In this document: piece after piece, positions 3,917 through 6,937 of the stretch | Layout: every line of letters starts with the position of its first letter | How positions within the stretch are numbered: the stretch's first letter is position 1 | Assembly (NCBI GenBank): GCA_964444095.1 | Contig: CAYUEW010000019.1 | Coordinates: 1-6,937, forward strand | DNA length: 6,937 bases | Reading direction: 5' to 3' | DNA from: JAGLWP01 sp964444095 | GTDB taxonomy: Archaea; Nanobdellota; Nanobdellia; Pacearchaeales; GW2011-AR1 | Notes under the pieces: generated by a model | Told to the model about the DNA's origin: nothing | What the model saw: the letters and a program-made list of their open reading frames with translations, nothing else | Database searches by the model: none | Program-made: the position numbers and the translations under genes

Positions 3917-5208
3917 TTTTTCTTCTTTGCTTCTTTTTTCATCTTAACGGTATCCTCTAATAAAGCACTATACATTGCTTTTTTTGCTCTATTCTTTTTT
4001 TCAGGTAATACTTTATCTTTTTTAGAAGGAACTATTTTTTTAGTTATCTCTTTTTTAGGAGATTTAACCTTTTCCTTAACTATTTTTTTTGGAACAACTA
4101 TTTTTTCTTTTCTTTCACTTTTTTTAGTTAAAACGATTTCTTTTTTCTTTTTTCTTTCTAGAGGTCTTTCTTTAAAATGACGCAATATTTTTAGGATAAT
4201 TAAAACTAAAAATAAAGTAATTACTAAGAAAATTATAGAAAAGATTAATAAAAGAGGAATTCGCTTTCTCTCAATGACCCTAAAACTTTCTGTTGCAGAA
4301 GCAGTAATATTTCCATAAGAGACCTTTAAGTAATAAACATAATCTCCTATCTGCGTATCTTGGGGGATATTAAGTTCTCGGATAATATCCAATTCTTTTT
4401 TGATACGCACACTTTCTTCTTTAAATGATAAAAGATTTCCCTCAAAATCTTTTACAGAATAAGATAAAAGAATATCTATATTTTCTAAATCTCCAAAATT
4501 TATCACCTTAAATCTTGCCTTTATTTTTTCTCCTGCCGCAGCCTCATCTGAAATAAGATTTACTAACACATCAAAAAGAGGTGCTTTTTCACTTACCTCA
4601 ATAATCACATTTATCACTTTTGTAACCCCGGCATTATCTTTAACAAGTATTCTTCCAGTATAAGCATCAGGAACTTCTTTTTCTTTTGCAAAAAAATCTA
4701 TAAAAATATCCTTGGTTTCTCCTGCATTTAAAGTAAAATTATCCTCGCTTATCACCATAAATCTTTCTAACTCATCCAATTCAAAAACAATGTTTAAAGG
4801 TGTGCTCTCTAAATTTTTTACTGACACCAATTCTCTTTGACTTTCACCTTGTTTAATTAAAACCTTAATTAAATCTGGATTTACAAAAAATCCAGAGATA
4901 GTTGTGCTTGTTCCCCCTCCTCCCGACGGAGGTGTTGCTGGAGAAGCGGGAGGAACGACTGAAGGGAGTTCAGTAGTAGTGGAAACAAAACCAACAGTTT
5001 GTTTATACGAAATTGAACTTAAATTCCCGCTTATTGAATCTAAAACAATCTCTGCATTATAATTAGTAGAACTAGCATTCCCTCCAGAAGAAACAATAGA
5101 ATCTACTCCATAATTAGAACTACTAGTTTGTGAAGCACTAAAAAAAGGTAGAACCAAAAGAATTATCCAAAACAAAATAAGTTTTTTTTTTAAACATTTT
5201 AACACCAT
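3913..5208 (-). CDS. Cell-surface protein with Ig-like domains, one TM helix and a lysine-rich tail
   Basis: The 431 residues read as a type I membrane protein. A signal peptide (about 1-26, KKK then a hydrophobic run) is followed by a serine/asparagine-rich module (29-74, SSNYGVDSIVSSGG...SSTNY...SYKQTVGF), a P/G-rich linker (81-105), two Ig-like beta domains (about 107-207 and 210-312), a TM helix (about 317-340) and a 90-residue tail that is mostly lysine with V, I, P and E. The tail should face the cytoplasm and could bind nucleic acid, phospholipid or other acidic partners; that is inference. NAS, NLS, NFT and NIT are possible N-glycosylation sites. The start at 5208 is supported by AGGAG 7 nt upstream. 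The gene begins inside the last codons of the surface-fibre gene, so the two proteins are probably made together. No catalytic motif is seen. Confidence 0.88.
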   Translation of the reverse strand: MVLKCLKKKLILFWIILLVLPFFSASQTSSSNYGVDSIVSSGGNASSTNYNAEIVLDSISGNLSSISYKQTVGFVSTTTELPSVVPPASPATPPSGGGGTSTTISGFFVNPDLIKVLIKQGESQRELVSVKNLESTPLNIVFELDELERFMVISEDNFTLNAGETKDIFIDFFAKEKEVPDAYTGRILVKDNAGVTKVINVIIEVSEKAPLFDVLVNLISDEAAAGEKIKARFKVINFGDLENIDILLSYSVKDFEGNLLSFKEESVRIKKELDIIRELNIPQDTQIGDYVYYLKVSYGNITASATESFRVIERKRIPLLLIFSIIFLVITLFLVLIILKILRHFKERPLERKKKKEIVLTKKSERKEKIVVPKKIVKEKVKSPKKEITKKIVPSKKDKVLPEKKNRAKKAMYSALLEDTVKMKKEAKKKK

Positions 5209-6937
5209 TGTGTTTCTCCTAGATTACATAAACTTGTTTTTAGTAAATCTATTTCTGTTTTCTGTGATTGAATTTCTACTTGTTGTGCGTCGTATAATGC
5301 TTTTAATTCTTGAATTGCGTTTATTAATACGGGAGCAAATCCCCCATAACCAATACTCTTTCCGCCATCTTCTCCATAAACTAACTCGGGGATGATATCA
5401 TCTACTTCTTGTGCAATCATACCAATACCAACTTCTCCCGTATCCTTAAGAATATATCTTTTAGGTTGAATTTTTAAAATTTCATCTAAACCATAATCTA
5501 AATCTACAATATCTCTCTTATAAGCAATATCTGATTCAACAGTCCAACACCCTGCACCATCACATTCTGCTTGTCCTTCTACATCTAATTCTATTCCTAC
5601 TGTTGGACTATCTGTGCCTATTCCAACAGCTCCGCCTTTTAATGTTATTGTTGAAAAATCATCATTTGTTCCTAAATTCATATACCATTCTGAACTTCCA
5701 TCCCAAATTACGTCTATTTTTGCTCTTCCTTCATTATCCACAATTCCACCTTGTTTGAATTTTAATGTTTTCTTAGCTCCACCTGTAGTTTGTATTGACA
5801 TATTCCCGCCACTAACTTCAAACTTTTCTGTTGGAGCTACTGTGCCTATTCCTACATTACCACCTTTTTTAATCGTTATTCCATCTATTCCAACTGCATC
5901 ACCATAATTAGATAACCATATATAACCACTTGTTGTGTCTGTGTTATCTACAAATCCCATAACTCCCGAACGACCAGCAGATGCTGCTTTTCCAATGACA
6001 AAATAAGTGTTATAATCATCTGTGGTTGTGAAAAAATTAGCAACTTGAAACAAATCTGATGAACCAGCACCACTAACTTCAAGTGGAGCGTTTGGACTAT
6101 CTGTGCCTATTCCTACATTTCCAGAAGTTACATTCACAACAAAATTAGTATTATTTATTTTAAGTGATTTACTTGCATTATTCAACACAATATCGCCCCC
6201 GCTCTCGCCCCAAATTGTATTACTTGTTTCGCTGTCTTCTGTTGTTTTCATACAGTATGTAAGAGCATAAGATGCAGGGCGTGTTTCTGCTCCTGTTCTA
6301 GGGTCGCTATTTACTCCGTCACTTTTTGGGGCAAACACGAAATTAATATTTGTGTCAGAACTACTACTTGATATTCCATATGATGCACTTGAACCTCCAA
6401 GAAAATCACTTACTTCCTCACTATCTTTTCTAGTGGTATCATGAAAATGACCTTGAAAACTATCATTCAAATATTCTCCATAAGTCGCACTCATAAATGT
6501 TCCATTAGCATATTTCATCATACTTGAAATTCCAGCACCTCTTACAAAAATACCTCTTAAATCTGGTGTTCCAGAAGTTCCGTCTGCGGGAATCCAACCT
6601 GTCGGACAAGTTGCAGAATTAAATGCCATGATTGCACCAGCAGGAACATTGCCCATACTCATATCTTTCCAAGTGCTTCCGTTATAATAATCATATCTTT
6701 TAGAAGTATCATTGAACATCAGCCGACCTTTCCCGAGACTTAAATTTCCTGTAACATTCAAATTTTCAAACTTCATATTTGTGTCATTCAATAAACTCTG
6801 AATATTAAAAGTTGTATTAACAGCTCCAATTAATGCTGTATCATTATATTTAGCATAAGTTGCATTGTAAGTTGTAGTCCAAGCATCATTCCAATTTGTA
6901 TAAGTATCTAAAGTATAATTCTTTGAAACATTTGTTT
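5199..6937 (-). CDS. Secreted fibre-like protein: tail-collar domain, VGIGT repeats, S74 self-cleaving domain (partial, 5' end outside window)
   Basis: 578 residues are visible and the frame is open to the window edge, so the start lies outside; the in-frame TTG at 6791 is not convincing as a start. In order: an N/T/Y-rich stalk (6937-6650); a phage tail-collar-like domain (6644-6249) with GAIMAFNSATCPTGW, TPDLRGIFVRGAG, the GHFH motif and ETRPASYALTYCMK; three VGIGT-type repeats (near 6122-6069, 5861-5808, 5633-5574); and a C-terminal S74 intramolecular-chaperone domain (5534-5199). In S74 domains a Ser-Lys dyad cuts the chain after trimer assembly. Here SDIAYK supplies Ser and a Lys five residues later, with IAQEV and PELVY following. 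Cleavage would release about 111 residues ending in a helix and LCNLGETQWC. Many N-x-S/T sites suggest an exported protein. An adhesive trimeric fibre is the likely role; a viral origin of the domains is possible. Confidence 0.9.
   Translation of the reverse strand, partial: TNVSKNYTLDTYTNWNDAWTTTYNATYAKYNDTALIGAVNTTFNIQSLLNDTNMKFENLNVTGNLSLGKGRLMFNDTSKRYDYYNGSTWKDMSMGNVPAGAIMAFNSATCPTGWIPADGTSGTPDLRGIFVRGAGISSMMKYANGTFMSATYGEYLNDSFQGHFHDTTRKDSEEVSDFLGGSSASYGISSSSSDTNINFVFAPKSDGVNSDPRTGAETRPASYALTYCMKTTEDSETSNTIWGESGGDIVLNNASKSLKINNTNFVVNVTSGNVGIGTDSPNAPLEVSGAGSSDLFQVANFFTTTDDYNTYFVIGKAASAGRSGVMGFVDNTDTTSGYIWLSNYGDAVGIDGITIKKGGNVGIGTVAPTEKFEVSGGNMSIQTTGGAKKTLKFKQGGIVDNEGRAKIDVIWDGSSEWYMNLGTNDDFSTITLKGGAVGIGTDSPTVGIELDVEGQAECDGAGCWTVESDIAYKRDIVDLDYGLDEILKIQPKRYILKDTGEVGIGMIAQEVDDIIPELVYGEDGGKSIGYGGFAPVLINAIQELKALYDAQQVEIQSQKTEIDLLKTSLCNLGETQWC
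5216..5220 (-). promoter_or_regulatory. Internal ribosome-binding site for the membrane-protein gene
   Basis: AGGAG on the minus strand lies 7 nt before the ATG at 5208 and within the last codons of the S74 protein gene. It supports that ATG and independent loading of ribosomes in addition to translational coupling. Confidence 0.65.
5532..5534 (-). other. Predicted S74 autocleavage serine codon
   Basis: The TCA codon encodes the serine of SDIAYK. The lysine five residues later completes the Ser-Lys pair used by S74 domains such as those of phage endosialidases and MyRF. Cleavage would occur just before this serine. Confidence 0.6.

Noticed and set aside
5210..5395. Plus-strand open frame of 61 codons
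   Set aside because: It is antisense to the well-supported S74 domain coding sequence and has no promoter or ribosome-binding site.
5614..5907. Plus-strand open frame of 97 codons, proline-rich
   Set aside because: Its repeated PIPT-like residues are the complement of the VGIGT repeats of the fibre gene, so it is a shadow.
6789..6791. TTG as the start of the fibre protein
   Set aside because: The frame stays open upstream with the same amino-acid composition, and no signal peptide follows this TTG although the protein looks exported.
5199..6937. Integrated virus or provirus, suggested by collar and S74 domains
   Set aside because: No capsid, portal, terminase, integrase or attachment-site repeat is visible, and the neighbours are ordinary cellular or membrane genes. 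The upstream side cannot be seen, so this is not fully excluded.

Overview
The window is a compact, AT-rich piece of an archaeal chromosome. The evidence for Archaea is the neighbouring genes for ribosomal proteins eL8/L7Ae, eS28 and eL24, a stand-alone Kae1 (the KEOPS tRNA-modification enzyme), TATA-box promoters with apparently leaderless start codons, and ATGA/TAATG gene overlaps. Very small intergenic gaps, short proteins, a lysine-rich H1-like protein and a large cell-surface protein with phage-tail-type domains suggest a DPANN lineage (Woesearchaeota/Pacearchaeota-like). That lineage is an inference from gene style; no 16S gene is present.

Layout, mostly on the minus strand and read from high to low coordinates. 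(1) 6937-3707 is an apparent operon: a large secreted protein cut off by the window edge (tail-collar domain, three VGIGT-type repeats, C-terminal S74 self-cleaving chaperone domain), then a signal-peptide/Ig-like/single-TM membrane protein with a lysine-rich cytoplasmic tail, then a small DUF167 protein. The genes overlap by 10 and 4 bases. (2) 3215-3715 is the only plus-strand gene, a short metallo-beta-lactamase-fold hydrolase with an altered metal motif. It is divergent from (3) a HExxH metallopeptidase overlapping a DUF192 protein (3168-2448). A single palindromic TATA element lies between the two divergent start codons. (4) 2396-2172 encodes a lysine-rich chromatin-like small protein with an internal 48-bp duplication. 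(5) 2105-1122 encodes Kae1, probably on a leaderless mRNA. (6) 1034-1 is the L7Ae - S28e - unknown 89-aa protein - L24e ribosomal operon.

The most striking signal is in the short leader of the ribosomal operon. The RNA from 1085 down to 1062 fits a complete kink-turn: a C-helix, a 3-nt bulge, tandem G.A pairs, an NC-helix and a hairpin loop. The first gene of that operon encodes L7Ae, the archaeal kink-turn-binding protein. This predicts autogenous control. The same bases also belong to a perfect 14-bp palindrome that would form a mutually exclusive hairpin. The second item of note is an unrecognised 89-aa gene inserted between S28e and L24e and apparently translationally coupled to both. The third is the surface-fibre/membrane-anchor gene pair. 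I see no CRISPR array, tRNA, rRNA, insertion sequence or integrated virus.
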